Assembly (NCBI GenBank): GCA_945873625.1
Contig: CAMCDS010000001.1
Location: forward strand, 1 to 64,000
DNA: 64,000 nt
Direction of reading: 5' to 3'
Origin: an uncultured Porphyromonadaceae bacterium
GTDB taxonomy: Bacteria; Bacteroidota; Bacteroidia; Bacteroidales; Muribaculaceae
Part shown: piece after piece, positions 17,342 to 25,392 of the stretch
Position numbering within the stretch: position 1 is the stretch's first letter
Layout: each line of letters begins with the position of its first letter
Position numbers and translations under genes: made by a program
The notes under the pieces: model-generated
What the model was told of the DNA's origin: nothing
The model's database searches: none
Seen by the model: only the letters and a program-made list of their open reading frames with translations

Positions 17342-17415
17342 CGGTGCGGACGGGACTCGAACCCGCGACCCCAGGCGTGACAGGCCTGTATTCTAACCGG
17401 CTGAACTACCGCACC
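17342..17415 (-). tRNA. tRNA-Asp (anticodon GTC)
   Basis: On the minus strand a 74-nt cloverleaf is visible. The acceptor is GGTGCGG / CCGCACC, the D arm includes AGTTCAGCCGGTTAGAAT, and the anticodon arm CAGGC-CTGTCAC-GCCTG holds GTC. The T arm is GCGGG-TTCGAGT-CCCGT. CCA is not encoded. A promoter lies about 56 nt upstream and a terminator follows directly. Confidence 0.96.
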
Positions 17416-17471
17416 AGGATTTCATCGTTCTCGTTTTGCAAGCGGTTGTCGTTGTTTCCCGTTTGCGAGTG

Positions 17472-17503
17472 CAAAGTTAGATACTTTTTCCGAACCCACC
17501 AAA
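17472..17503 (-). promoter_or_regulatory. Promoter of tRNA-Asp
   Basis: On the minus strand, TTTG (17503-17500), 20 nt, then TAACTTTG (17479-17472). Confidence 0.8.
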
Positions 17504-17757
17504 TTTTTCGAGAAGAAATTTTCAGAAAAATTTTCGATTTCGCCCAAATTTCCTTGTATTACCCTGAGCATCAGCGATAAAAATTTTTCAATTTTTCTTC
17601 ACTATTTTCGTGCTTTTTTGGGCCGACTCCGCGTTTTTCGAAAAATCTCATTTTTTCTGCCATCCCGACTCATGTCGTTTTTTTCAAAAAAATCGTCTTT
17701 CTTCCCCTCAGCCCTCGGATATTTTGACTAACTTCGCCCCCGAAAAGAGAAAAATTC
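17504..17757. other. AT-rich intergenic region before the SprT-like gene
   Basis: This stretch has many T- and A-runs, including the small palindrome TTTTTCGAAAAA near 17634 and TTTTTTTCAAAAAAA near 17678. I see no coding region. A weak -7-like TAACTTCG at 17729-17736 may serve the SprT-like gene, but no matching -33 element is present. Confidence 0.5.
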
Positions 17758-18480
17758 ATGATACCAACCATCGATTTCATCGCCGAGAGGTTCGATTTTT
17801 TCAATAAGCTCTGCTTCTGTTCGAAGCTTCCGACCCCGAAATTCGCCATCTCCAACGCAAAATCTTATGCCGGACAACTGAAATTCCGGAAGAATCCGAT
17901 TACAGGCAAAGCCGTTTCCCATAAGGGAGACGACTTCAAAATCACGCTAAGCCGACGCTTCGACTTACCGCAGGAAGTGGTAGAAGACACCCTGCTCCAT
18001 GAGATGATACACCTCTTTATAGAGTCAGGAGGCCGGACTGACACCGCTCCTCACGGACGCCGCTTCACCGCCATGATGGATGACCTCAACCATCGGTTCC
18101 GGCGCCACATCTCGGTACGCGTCAGGCAAACCGAGTCTTCGTCCGAAGGTGCCGTCCCCGACAGCCGCCTCCACATCATCTGCCTCATGAGGCTCGAAGA
18201 AGGACGCAACGTGCTGGCAATACCTGCCCGCACCCGCATATATCAGTTCATGGATATGGTCGAACGGTTGGCTCGCGTCAAAGCCCATATCTGGCTCGCG
18301 TCCTACAACCCTTTCTTCAACAAATTCCCCCGTTCGCTGAAGGGGAAAACCTATTATATAACTCCCGACGAGATAAGGAAAGAGCTGGCCGACGCTTTCC
18401 CGGTGAAGCGGTCGGAACTCGGCCTGCATATAATGAAGCAGCTCCACCCCTCCCCTGACTTCGGAGGCTGCATCGACTGA
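17758..18480 (+). CDS. SprT-like zinc metallopeptidase-domain protein
   Basis: The 240-residue cytosolic protein has a SprT-like domain. The zinc-binding HEMIH motif is at residues 81-85, preceded by FKITLSRRFDLPQEVVEDTLLHE and followed by HGRRFTAMMDDLNHRF, whose first His is a likely third ligand. An N-terminal SKLPTPKFAISNAKSYAGQLKF segment is also typical. The C-terminal 100 residues lack the usual four-Cys zinc ribbon of E. coli SprT. The substrate is unknown; eukaryotic Spartan relatives cleave DNA-protein crosslinks. The next gene begins 30 bp later on the same strand. Confidence 0.85.
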   Translation: MIPTIDFIAERFDFFNKLCFCSKLPTPKFAISNAKSYAGQLKFRKNPITGKAVSHKGDDFKITLSRRFDLPQEVVEDTLLHEMIHLFIESGGRTDTAPHGRRFTAMMDDLNHRFRRHISVRVRQTESSSEGAVPDSRLHIICLMRLEEGRNVLAIPARTRIYQFMDMVERLARVKAHIWLASYNPFFNKFPRSLKGKTYYITPDEIRKELADAFPVKRSELGLHIMKQLHPSPDFGGCID

Positions 18481-18510
18481 CCGCTATCCTCATCACAACA
18501 CCATGTATAT

Positions 18511-19614
18511 ATGAAACGGACACTCATTCTCCTGATAGCCGCGGCACAGGCCGCCGCCTCGCCCGGCAGAATAATCACTATAGCCGACAGAGACGACAGG
18601 TCGCCGATTCCCGGCGCGTCTGTGATTTCATCCAACGGAATGATAATCGGCATCACCGACAGCGAGGGGAAAATCGAAGTCAACGCGAAAGACTATCCCC
18701 TTTCTCTGGGCAGTATCGGCTACGAGGCTCTCTCAGCCCCGGCAGCCGGCTCCGACACCCTGCTGATGACACCCTGCCCTCTCACGCTCTCAGAGGTAGT
18801 GGTTACCCCCGAGGAGAGACCCGTAACGCGCATACTCACTTATGCGAGGGAATACTGCACGGGAGCCACGCCGACAGACACCCTGCAGCTATACGGCGAA
18901 TACATGCTTGAATACTTCCTCGCCGACGGCAAGGTGAAGGGATACAGCAAAAGCCACCGCAACGCGCACGAGCTGGCGTCCAGACACTGCGGACGCATCG
19001 CCAATGCCTCGGGCACCGACAGCATAATGCTCCCCACGCCCGGCGACGACCTTTCGATGCTTTCTTTCGCCACCTACATGGCTTCCGTGCCCCAAGGACG
19101 CGAGGAGCTGACCGAGGCCATGAGAAACGGCGCCACGGCCGACACCCTGCCGGGAAAATACGGCCCGAAACAGATGTTCCGCCTCGCCAACGGACTCTTC
19201 TCGTCGAAACGCGACATTCTGGCCGACTACAAGGACCACAGCTGGAGTCCGTGGTTCTTCCGCCTGATAGGCATGACAACGGAACTGCAGGAGGCCGACA
19301 TCACCTATACCTACCGGCACAACGAATCGGGCGCGCACGGGGCCGACGATTTCGTATGCGGCACCTACGCCCTGCGCCTGCTCGGCAAAGGACGCCTCTT
19401 CAAGAAGATAATGGGTATCGACGACGCGCTCGACATGCGCTGCCACATCGAGCAATACCCCGTGCTGACGGAGCATCTGACCGTAAGGGAATACCAGGAG
19501 ATGAAGAAGAGCCGGAAGGAGCGCACCGAGTCGTTTCGCGTCCCGGCAGGCACTCCCCCTCCGGCACCGGCCATACGGGCGCTGACCGAACGCGCGGCGC
19601 GCGCCTCACGCTGA
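18511..19614 (+). CDS. Exported protein with carboxypeptidase-regulatory-like domain
   Basis: The 367-residue protein has a signal peptide (MKRTLILLIAAAQAAAS). A CarboxypepD_reg-like beta-sandwich follows at about residues 18-95 (ITIADRDDRSPIPGASV, then GIITDSEGKI-like strands), with the linker LSEVVVTPEE. In Bacteroidetes this fold often begins TonB-dependent transporters, but there is no plug or barrel here. The remaining 260 residues, containing LTYAREYCTGATPTDTLQLYGEYM, are unfamiliar. It resembles the general plan of DUF5686-type envelope proteins but is much shorter. A bidirectional terminator follows. Confidence 0.8.
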   Translation: MKRTLILLIAAAQAAASPGRIITIADRDDRSPIPGASVISSNGMIIGITDSEGKIEVNAKDYPLSLGSIGYEALSAPAAGSDTLLMTPCPLTLSEVVVTPEERPVTRILTYAREYCTGATPTDTLQLYGEYMLEYFLADGKVKGYSKSHRNAHELASRHCGRIANASGTDSIMLPTPGDDLSMLSFATYMASVPQGREELTEAMRNGATADTLPGKYGPKQMFRLANGLFSSKRDILADYKDHSWSPWFFRLIGMTTELQEADITYTYRHNESGAHGADDFVCGTYALRLLGKGRLFKKIMGIDDALDMRCHIEQYPVLTEHLTVREYQEMKKSRKERTESFRVPAGTPPPAPAIRALTERAARASR

Positions 19615-19637
19615 CACCGGAGAGATACTGAAGCATG

Positions 19638-19677
19638 GGAGGCTGTGTCGTAATTAAGGTTTTACGACACAGCCTCC
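19638..19677. terminator. Bidirectional terminator between convergent genes
   Basis: A 16-bp perfect stem (GGAGGCTGTGTCGTAA with TTACGACACAGCCTCC) and a short loop sit between the rightward gene ending at 19614 and leftward metG ending at 19714. Confidence 0.8.
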
Positions 19678-19713
19678 TTGAAATATAGGTCTGTATGTAT
19701 TGTTGCGGCGCGT

Positions 19714-21753
19714 TCAGCCTACCGACGAGCCGGGAGCTACTTCGCCATGAGGTCCGATCACCACGAGGCGGCCGTCGCTGTTCTGGGCCGAAAGAATCAT
19801 TCCTTCCGAAACCACTCCCTTGAGCTTACGGGGCTCGAAGTTGGCGATGAAGCATACCTCTTTTCCGACGAGGTCTTCGGGCGCGTAGTGCTTGGCGATG
19901 CCGCTCACTATGGTGCGCTTGTCCATGCCGTCATCGATGAGGAAGCGGAGCAGCTTGTCGGCCTTGGGCACCTTCTCACATTCGAGCACCTTGCCGACGC
20001 GGATGTCGAGCTTCTCGAATGTCGGGAAGTCGACGTTCTCCTTCACCGGCTCGGGCTTCCATGCGGCGAGCTGGTTCTTCTTCTTGGCTTCGAGAAGCTT
20101 GCCCACCTGGAAGTCGACGGTCGAATCCTCGATTTTCTCGAAGAGGAGCTCGGGCTCGCCCAGTTTGCGGTCGGCGGGGATGAGGTCGGCCTGCCCCGCC
20201 ATGCTCCACGAGAGGCTTTCGATGCCGAGCATGCGGCAGAGCTTCTCCGCCATGAAGGGGAGGAACGGCTCAAACACCACAGCCAGGTTGGCGCATATCT
20301 GCAAGGCCACGTTGAGAATGGTCTTCACACGCTCCGGGTCGGTCTTGGCCAGCTTCCAGGGCTCGGAGTCGGCGAGATACTTGTTGCCGGCGCGGGCCAC
20401 GTTCATAGCCTCGCGGAGAGCCTCGCGGAACTTGAAGTTGTCGAGGTTATGGCTCACGGCCTCGATGGCGCGGCGCACCTCGTCCATAGTCTGGCGGTCA
20501 AAGTCGGTCAGCTCGCCGGCCTGGGGAACGATGCCGTCGTAATACTTGCCTACGAGCAGCACCGCACGGTTGATGAAGTTGCCCAGGATGGCCACCAGTT
20601 CGGAGTTGTTGCGGGTCTGGAAGTCTTTCCATGTGAAGTTGTTGTCTTTCGTCTCCGGAGCGTTGGCCGTCAGCACGTAGCGGAGCGTGTCCTGCTTGCC
20701 GGGGAGCTCGCGCAGGTATTCGTGGAGCCATACGGCCCAGTTGCGCGAGGTCGAAATCTTGTCGTCCTCGAGGTTGAGGAATTCATTTGCGGGCACGTTG
20801 TCGGGGAGGTTGTAGGTGCCGTCGGCCATGAGCATCGCCGGGAAGACGATGCAATGGAACACGATGTTGTCCTTGCCGATGAAGTGGAGCATACGCGTCT
20901 CGGGATCTTTCCACCAGCGCGTCCAGTCGTCGCCAACGCAGTCCACGGTGTTGGAGATGTATCCGATAGGGGCGTCGAACCAGACATACAGCACCTTGCC
21001 GTCGGCGCCCTCCACCGGTACGGGGATACCCCAGTCGAGGTCGCGGCTCACGGCGCGGGGCTGCAGGCCGAGGTCGAGCCACGACTTGCACTGGCCGTAG
21101 ACGTTGGGCTTCCATTCCTTGTGCTCCTCCAGAATCCACTGGCGCAGGCGCGGCTCCCACTTGTCGAGGGGGAGATACCAGTGCGAAGTCTCGCGCATCA
21201 CGGGCACGTTGCCTGTGATGGCCGAGCGGGGATTGATGAGGTCGGTGGCGTTGAGGCTCGTGCCGCACGCCTCACACTGGTCGCCGTAGGCGCGCTCGTT
21301 GCCGCAGTGGGGGCAGGTGCCGGTAACGTAGCGGTCGGCCAGAAACTGTCCGGCCTCCTCGTCGTAGAGCTGCTCGGAGGTCTTTTCGATGAACTCGCCT
21401 TTCTCATAGAGCTTGCGGAAAAATTCGGAAGCCATGCGGCGGTGGGTGTCGGAAGTGGTGCGTCCGTAAACGTCGAACGAGATGCCCAGCTCCTCGAAGC
21501 TGTCTTTGATTATCTTGTGGTAACGGTCTACGATGTCCTGGGGAGTAACACCTTCGGCCTTGGCCTTGATGGTGATGGGCACTCCGTGCTCGTCGCTGCC
21601 GCCGATGAAGAGCACTTCCTCACCTTTGAGGCGGAGATAGCGCACATATATGTCGGCCGGCACATACACGCCTGCCAGATGGCCGATATGCACAGGGCCA
21701 TTGGCATAAGGGAGAGCGGTGGTTACAAGTGTACGTTTGAAATTCTTTTCCAT
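19714..21753 (-). CDS. metG: Methionyl-tRNA synthetase
   Basis: This enzyme charges tRNA-Met with methionine. The 679-residue protein has a class I catalytic core with the HIGH box (PVHIGH) at residues 20-25. The zinc knuckle [18 protein letters not shown] lies near residue 140, the KMSKS-type loop KISTS near 331, and an anticodon-binding helical domain follows. The C-terminal tRNA-binding (EMAP/Trbp111) domain spans about 575-679 ([24 protein letters not shown] is its start). All catalytic motifs are intact and the length is normal. Its leader contains repeat copy B if the -7 box at 21972 is the promoter. Confidence 0.97.
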   Translation of the reverse strand: MEKNFKRTLVTTALPYANGPVHIGHLAGVYVPADIYVRYLRLKGEEVLFIGGSDEHGVPITIKAKAEGVTPQDIVDRYHKIIKDSFEELGISFDVYGRTTSDTHRRMASEFFRKLYEKGEFIEKTSEQLYDEEAGQFLADRYVTGTCPHCGNERAYGDQCEACGTSLNATDLINPRSAITGNVPVMRETSHWYLPLDKWEPRLRQWILEEHKEWKPNVYGQCKSWLDLGLQPRAVSRDLDWGIPVPVEGADGKVLYVWFDAPIGYISNTVDCVGDDWTRWWKDPETRMLHFIGKDNIVFHCIVFPAMLMADGTYNLPDNVPANEFLNLEDDKISTSRNWAVWLHEYLRELPGKQDTLRYVLTANAPETKDNNFTWKDFQTRNNSELVAILGNFINRAVLLVGKYYDGIVPQAGELTDFDRQTMDEVRRAIEAVSHNLDNFKFREALREAMNVARAGNKYLADSEPWKLAKTDPERVKTILNVALQICANLAVVFEPFLPFMAEKLCRMLGIESLSWSMAGQADLIPADRKLGEPELLFEKIEDSTVDFQVGKLLEAKKKNQLAAWKPEPVKENVDFPTFEKLDIRVGKVLECEKVPKADKLLRFLIDDGMDKRTIVSGIAKHYAPEDLVGKEVCFIANFEPRKLKGVVSEGMILSAQNSDGRLVVIGPHGEVAPGSSVG

Positions 21754-21770
21754 GCCGTTGATTTGTTTTA

Positions 21771-21964
21771 GAGTATGTTTGGGTTTAACTTCTATTCACT
21801 TGAAGAGGATTTTTTGAGATGATTCCGCAAGTCGAAGAGGGAGCGATGCGGGCATCGAGACCGATGAGGCTTGGCGAAATCAGCCAGAAAAGACCTTCAG
21901 GGGGATAGAAAGAATTTTTTAGGAGTATGTTCAAATCAATTCGTGTTAAATTCAAACATACTTT
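21771..21964. repeat. Dispersed repeat, full-length copy B
   Basis: This element of about 190 bp begins GAGTATGTTTGGGTTTAAC and ends GTTAAATTCAAACATACTT, so its tips are inverted repeats. The middle carries AGTCGAAGAGGGAGCGATGC followed by the rest of the hairpin core and GACCGATGAGG. It is matched almost base for base, in reverse orientation, by copy C at 22347-22532, with about a dozen differences by eye. It lies 17 bp upstream of the metG start codon. Confidence 0.85.
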
Positions 21965-21971
21965 TAAAGTG

Positions 21972-21979
21972 CAAAGTTA
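21972..21979 (-). promoter_or_regulatory. Possible metG -7 element
   Basis: TAACTTTG on the minus strand fits the consensus, but no TTG lies at the proper upstream spacing. If used, the metG leader would be about 210 nt and would include all of repeat copy B. Confidence 0.4.
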
Positions 21980-22346
21980 ATAATTTTTGGGGAATTAACC
22001 GGATTATGACTAATTTTGGGGCGACAATCTACATTTTTCACTCTTGTTTCACTTATAACGCGAGTTCGGGATAACGATATCCAACTCGGCGACATTACAG
22101 TTAGGCATGAATTATCGGGCGGCCAGTCATTGATCGCCTGAATTTTTAACCGTTGCTGTTTATTGCCAGAGGACGAGCAGCCCGTTGGATTGTGGCACTT
22201 TTTACTCTCGGTAATCATGATATGTGTTTTAAAGTTTAGCACCTCTAAATTACTAAATATCAGCGATATTACCAAAAGAATCGGCAACTTTTCTCAAGCT
22301 GCCGATTTAACTTTCTCAGGGTATTTCTTATCCCGAATTCGCGTCT
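21980..22346. other. AT-rich spacer between inverted repeat copies B and C
   Basis: No convincing gene is present. A terminator-like hairpin sits at 22279-22307 (AATCGGCA with TGCCGATT). A short open frame at 22163-22387 has no recognisable domain and runs into the repeat. The low GC differs from the surrounding genes, suggesting an inserted or decayed segment. Confidence 0.5.
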
Positions 22347-22532
22347 TGAATTTAACACGAATTGATTTGAACATTCTTCTGCAATAAATTCTTTCTATTC
22401 CCCTGAAGGTCTTTTTTGGCTGATTTCACAAGCCTCATCGGTCACGATGCCCGCATCGCTCCCTCTTCGACTTGCGAAATCATCTCAAAAAATCCTCTTC
22501 AAGTGAATAGAAGTTAAACTCAAACATACTCT
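22347..22532. repeat. Dispersed repeat, full-length copy C (inverted relative to B)
   Basis: It begins TTGAATTTAACACGAATTGA and ends AAGTTAAACTCAAACATACTC. Its reverse complement matches copy B throughout, including the core hairpin CGATGC-CC-GCATCG region. B and C are separated by about 380 bp. Confidence 0.85.
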
Positions 22533-22690
22533 GAAAAAATCACGATTTTTCGGAAACCGGGCGGAAATCGACAGAAAACCGGAAATAAATTTCAAAAATT
22601 TTCACCTGAGATATACCTCTAAATATTAGGGATATATATCTTATTTTAGAGAAAACCGCAAAAATTCACCGAAATTTTCTTGCCGAAAAA

Positions 22691-22722
22691 TTTGGCGGGT
22701 AACGAAATCCTTTGTAATTTTG
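22691..22722 (+). promoter_or_regulatory. Promoter of tRNA-Pro
   Basis: TTTG (22691-22694), 20 nt, TAATTTTG (22715-22722). Transcription is expected from about 22729. Confidence 0.8.
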
Positions 22723-22728
22723 CACCGC

Positions 22729-22865
22729 TTTAATCAATGACCCCCGCGGTAAAACTAAGCACCGCGAAAAGGTATCAGAGCCGGTCAACGCAAGTCGACG
22801 AGAGCTCACCGATTCAATGGAATCACCCCCGCATCGATACCGGTTGGACTTGATTAAGCCACCTT
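22729..22865 (+). other. Long 5' leader of tRNA-Pro with local structure
   Basis: The predicted transcript carries about 137 nt before the tRNA. It contains a hairpin CGCGGT / ACCGCG (22745-22750 with 22761-22766) and a longer-range pairing GGTATC / GATACC (22771-22776 with 22836-22841). I found no tRNA-like cloverleaf and no open frame in it. Confidence 0.4.
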
Positions 22866-22943
22866 CGGGGTGTAGCTCAGCCCGGTTAGAGTACGCGTCT
22901 GGGGGGCGTGTGGTCGCAAGTTCGAATCTTGTCACCCCGACCA
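22866..22943 (+). tRNA. tRNA-Pro (anticodon GGG)
   Basis: The acceptor is CGGGGTG (22866-22872) with CACCCCG (22933-22939), an A discriminator and an encoded CCA (22941-22943). The D arm is AGCTCAGCCCGGTTAGAGT. The anticodon stem-loop is CGCGT-CTGGGGG-GCGTG with GGG, and the T arm is CAAG-TTCGAAT-CTTG. It has its own promoter and a strong terminator. Confidence 0.95.
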
Positions 22944-22949
22944 AAATCC

Positions 22950-22992
22950 GCGAAGCGGGTGCAACTCAAAAGTTGCACCCGCTTCGCTTTTT
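22950..22992 (+). terminator. Terminator of tRNA-Pro
   Basis: A 17-bp perfect stem, GCGAAGCGGGTGCAACT with AGTTGCACCCGCTTCGC, has a 4-nt loop and is followed by TTTTT. Confidence 0.92.
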
Positions 22993-23075
22993 ACCCATAT
23001 CACTACCCATACACCACCCTATTGACACGCGCGCATAACACGGCGCATTCATCATCTGAATATAGGCGTGAAGGC

Positions 23076-23111
23076 AGCATGCTCCATGCGTCCCGCCGCA
23101 TGGAGCATGCT
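23076..23111 (-). terminator. Hairpin downstream of the Big_5 lipoprotein gene
   Basis: A 15-bp perfect stem, AGCATGCTCCATGCG with CGCATGGAGCATGCT, has a 6-nt loop and lies 28 bp past the stop at 23139. There is no T-run, so termination efficiency is uncertain. Confidence 0.55.
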
Positions 23112-23138
23112 GTGATGATGGCGCGGGGCAGCCGCGGG

Positions 23139-25175
23139 TCAATATGAGTAGCCGGTGGGATTGTTGCGGCGGCGCTTCTTCTGGTTGGGATCGAATGGAT
23201 TGGCCGTCGGGTCGAAGTAACCGTCTTCCTCCTCATCGACGCCCGTGTTGGCATTGCGGTTGCGGCGGCGCTTCTCGTCTTCATACTTCGCCTTGCGCAA
23301 CTCGGCAGGCTTCTGAAGGTCGACAGGAATGACGTCGATGTTCCAGTCCTGATTGTAGGTCCACCCTTTCTTTATCTTCAGCTTTTTCGGGAAATAGAAC
23401 ACCGCCTCGGGCTGCACGCCTGCATCGAAGTCGCCGGGGTCAAACTCACCGTTGCCGTTGCGGTCTTCCACGAGCCTCACGTAATAGTCGCCGGGAGCGA
23501 GGTCGGTAAACATCGCGACACCGTCGGCCACGGGCTCGGAGCGCTGCGGCGAGTCGCCTGAGTTGAGAAGCTGCACGAAGGCTGACATTCCTGCCGGAAC
23601 ACCCGACACCATAAACCGCAGCCGTGCGTATTCCTCCTCTTTCTTTATCTTGAACTCCACTTCCTGCGGACGCGTGAAGGTGGAATAGATGCCGACGGCC
23701 GCTATGGTGTCAGCCGAGAACTTATACCCCTTGCCGTACTCCCACGGGTATTCGATGCGGTAGCGTCGGGGATTGAGCGAATCGGGGGGCGACACGGTCA
23801 TCTTGCCCGGAGCGACGGGCACGTAGACAGTATCTTTCTTCTCAAACAGACGCAGCCGGTCGGAGAAAAGGGTGTCGAGCGGCGTGCCGAACTCTATGGT
23901 CAGCGGAGCGTAGACCTCATGGACGCTCCCTGCGAGAACTTTCATGTCGAGGAAATTGATTTTCGGAAGCGTGTCGGCCTCCAGCTCTTTCTTGCTCTTC
24001 TTCGGGAGCTTGACTTTCGGGGTGATGAACCGCAGGGTGTCGGATATCCATTGCAGCCGCTGCGCAGTGTCGGTGCGCTGATAGCGGGCGGCGATGCGAA
24101 GCGTGTCGGAGACAACGAGGCTTTTCGGCTTCAGCCAGTAAGTGATGGTATCGTTGTATCTCGACCTCTCGGCCACATACCAGTCTTTCATCCTCTCGGC
24201 GCCGACCACGGTCATGGCAGGGAGGGAAGCGGATCGCGCGTTGAAGCGCATGGTGAGCCTTGCCGAGTCAGGACGCGCATAGTCGACGAGATACTGAGGC
24301 TTGTAATTGGTGTTGTAGACGCTCAGCAGTATGTCGTTTGGAAGAAACGAGGTGTATTGCCGCTCCACCACGGTGTCAATCTGATGGGTAAGTTCGTTAT
24401 AGATGGAGTCGACAGTGGTGGCCTGCTTGGCAGAAGGCGACACCACCACGTCATAGAAGGCGAGGTCTTCCTCGGGATTGTCCCAGCGGAAGTCGTTGTT
24501 GAGGTCGCCGAGGGCATAGACGCGGTATTTGCCCGGTTTGAGTCCGCGTATCGAGAACCGTCCGCGGTCGTCGGTCTTGGTAATGCGTTCGAGCGGCAGC
24601 TTCCTGAAGGCGGAGTCGGAAAGATTGGAATGTATGCCCACGAGCATCTCCTGGCGCGGTTCGAGGTCGGCGGCGTTGAGCACCACGCCCGATATGCGCA
24701 GCGAGTCCACTTCCGGACCGGTCGAGAAGGTAAGGTTGAAGTTGTCGATCTTGTTGCCCTCGTTGTTGTCTTCGATAGAGTTGCCGAAATCGATTGAATA
24801 GGTGGTGTTGGGCAGGAGCGAGTCGGCAAACTGCACGGTAACCCTTCGGCCCGACGAGCTTACCCTCGGCGTCTCTTTCGAGGTAGGCGAGACGGTAACC
24901 TTCGAGAAGGCGTCCTTGACGTTGACGAGCTCGTCGAAATCTATGGTAACCCTCTTGCCGCTGAAATTGACAGAGTAAGGCGCGGGGTTCGACCTCACGG
25001 GACGCGGAGGCTCCTCGTCGCGGGGGCCGCCCGAGGGATTGCCGATGGAGGCGCAGGCGGCCGCCAAGAGCAGCGGCGCGGCGAGCAGGGGCGCGGGACG
25101 GAGCCTGAGGCGGCGTCGCGCGGGGAATATCTTTTTAAGGAGTTCTATCACAAACAATCGGTTTTTAGACTTCAA
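23139..25175 (-). CDS. Big_5 (Ig-like) domain lipoprotein
   Basis: The 678-residue exported lipoprotein has a basic N-terminus and a hydrophobic stretch leading to a lipobox (LAAAC, Cys near 41). It continues with ASIGNPSGGPRDEEPP, a signature shared by a Bacteroidetes family with an N-terminal Big_5 Ig-like domain (residues about 55-155). A carboxypeptidase-regulatory-type segment follows (FSIRGLKPGKYRVYALGDLN near 205). The rest is beta-rich and ends in an asparagine/arginine-rich tail. Envelope location is predicted and the function is unknown. No ATG exists near the start: the frame opens with TTG at 25175, while GTG at 25151 is an alternative that leaves a shorter n-region. Confidence 0.82.
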   Translation of the reverse strand: MKSKNRLFVIELLKKIFPARRRLRLRPAPLLAAPLLLAAACASIGNPSGGPRDEEPPRPVRSNPAPYSVNFSGKRVTIDFDELVNVKDAFSKVTVSPTSKETPRVSSSGRRVTVQFADSLLPNTTYSIDFGNSIEDNNEGNKIDNFNLTFSTGPEVDSLRISGVVLNAADLEPRQEMLVGIHSNLSDSAFRKLPLERITKTDDRGRFSIRGLKPGKYRVYALGDLNNDFRWDNPEEDLAFYDVVVSPSAKQATTVDSIYNELTHQIDTVVERQYTSFLPNDILLSVYNTNYKPQYLVDYARPDSARLTMRFNARSASLPAMTVVGAERMKDWYVAERSRYNDTITYWLKPKSLVVSDTLRIAARYQRTDTAQRLQWISDTLRFITPKVKLPKKSKKELEADTLPKINFLDMKVLAGSVHEVYAPLTIEFGTPLDTLFSDRLRLFEKKDTVYVPVAPGKMTVSPPDSLNPRRYRIEYPWEYGKGYKFSADTIAAVGIYSTFTRPQEVEFKIKKEEEYARLRFMVSGVPAGMSAFVQLLNSGDSPQRSEPVADGVAMFTDLAPGDYYVRLVEDRNGNGEFDPGDFDAGVQPEAVFYFPKKLKIKKGWTYNQDWNIDVIPVDLQKPAELRKAKYEDEKRRRNRNANTGVDEEEDGYFDPTANPFDPNQKKRRRNNPTGYSY

Positions 25176-25275
25176 AAGTAGGTATTTTTGATGAATCGGG
25201 TATGCAAATCGAGCGAAAAAAACCTAAAAAGCACTTTTTACACGTGAAAATATACGATTAATGGAAAAAATACGC

Positions 25276-25283
25276 TATATTTG
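25276..25283 (+). promoter_or_regulatory. Probable -7 element and structured leader of secDF
   Basis: TATATTTG (25276-25283) fits the -7 consensus, though the -33 position lacks TTG. The resulting leader of about 100 nt contains a hairpin GGACTC / GAGTCC (25299-25304 with 25313-25318). A second stem GGGGTGC / GCCCC lies around 25324-25341. Confidence 0.5.
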
Positions 25284-25392
25284 CACGCTGAAACGAGTGG
25301 ACTCTTCTTTGAGGAGTCCGGTCGGGGTGCATCTCTGCCCCACGGAGACACTCCCTCGCGACAAAAATTAAACAACAACAATATAACAAAAA

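Noticed and set aside
19678-21771. A 697-codon open frame on the plus strand opposite metG
   Set aside because: Mirror of the methionyl-tRNA synthetase codons; composition rich in Val/Leu/Glu/His is typical of antisense frames here.
22163-22387. Small open frame of 74 codons between repeat copies B and C
   Set aside because: No domain, runs into the repeat, and contains a terminator-like hairpin.
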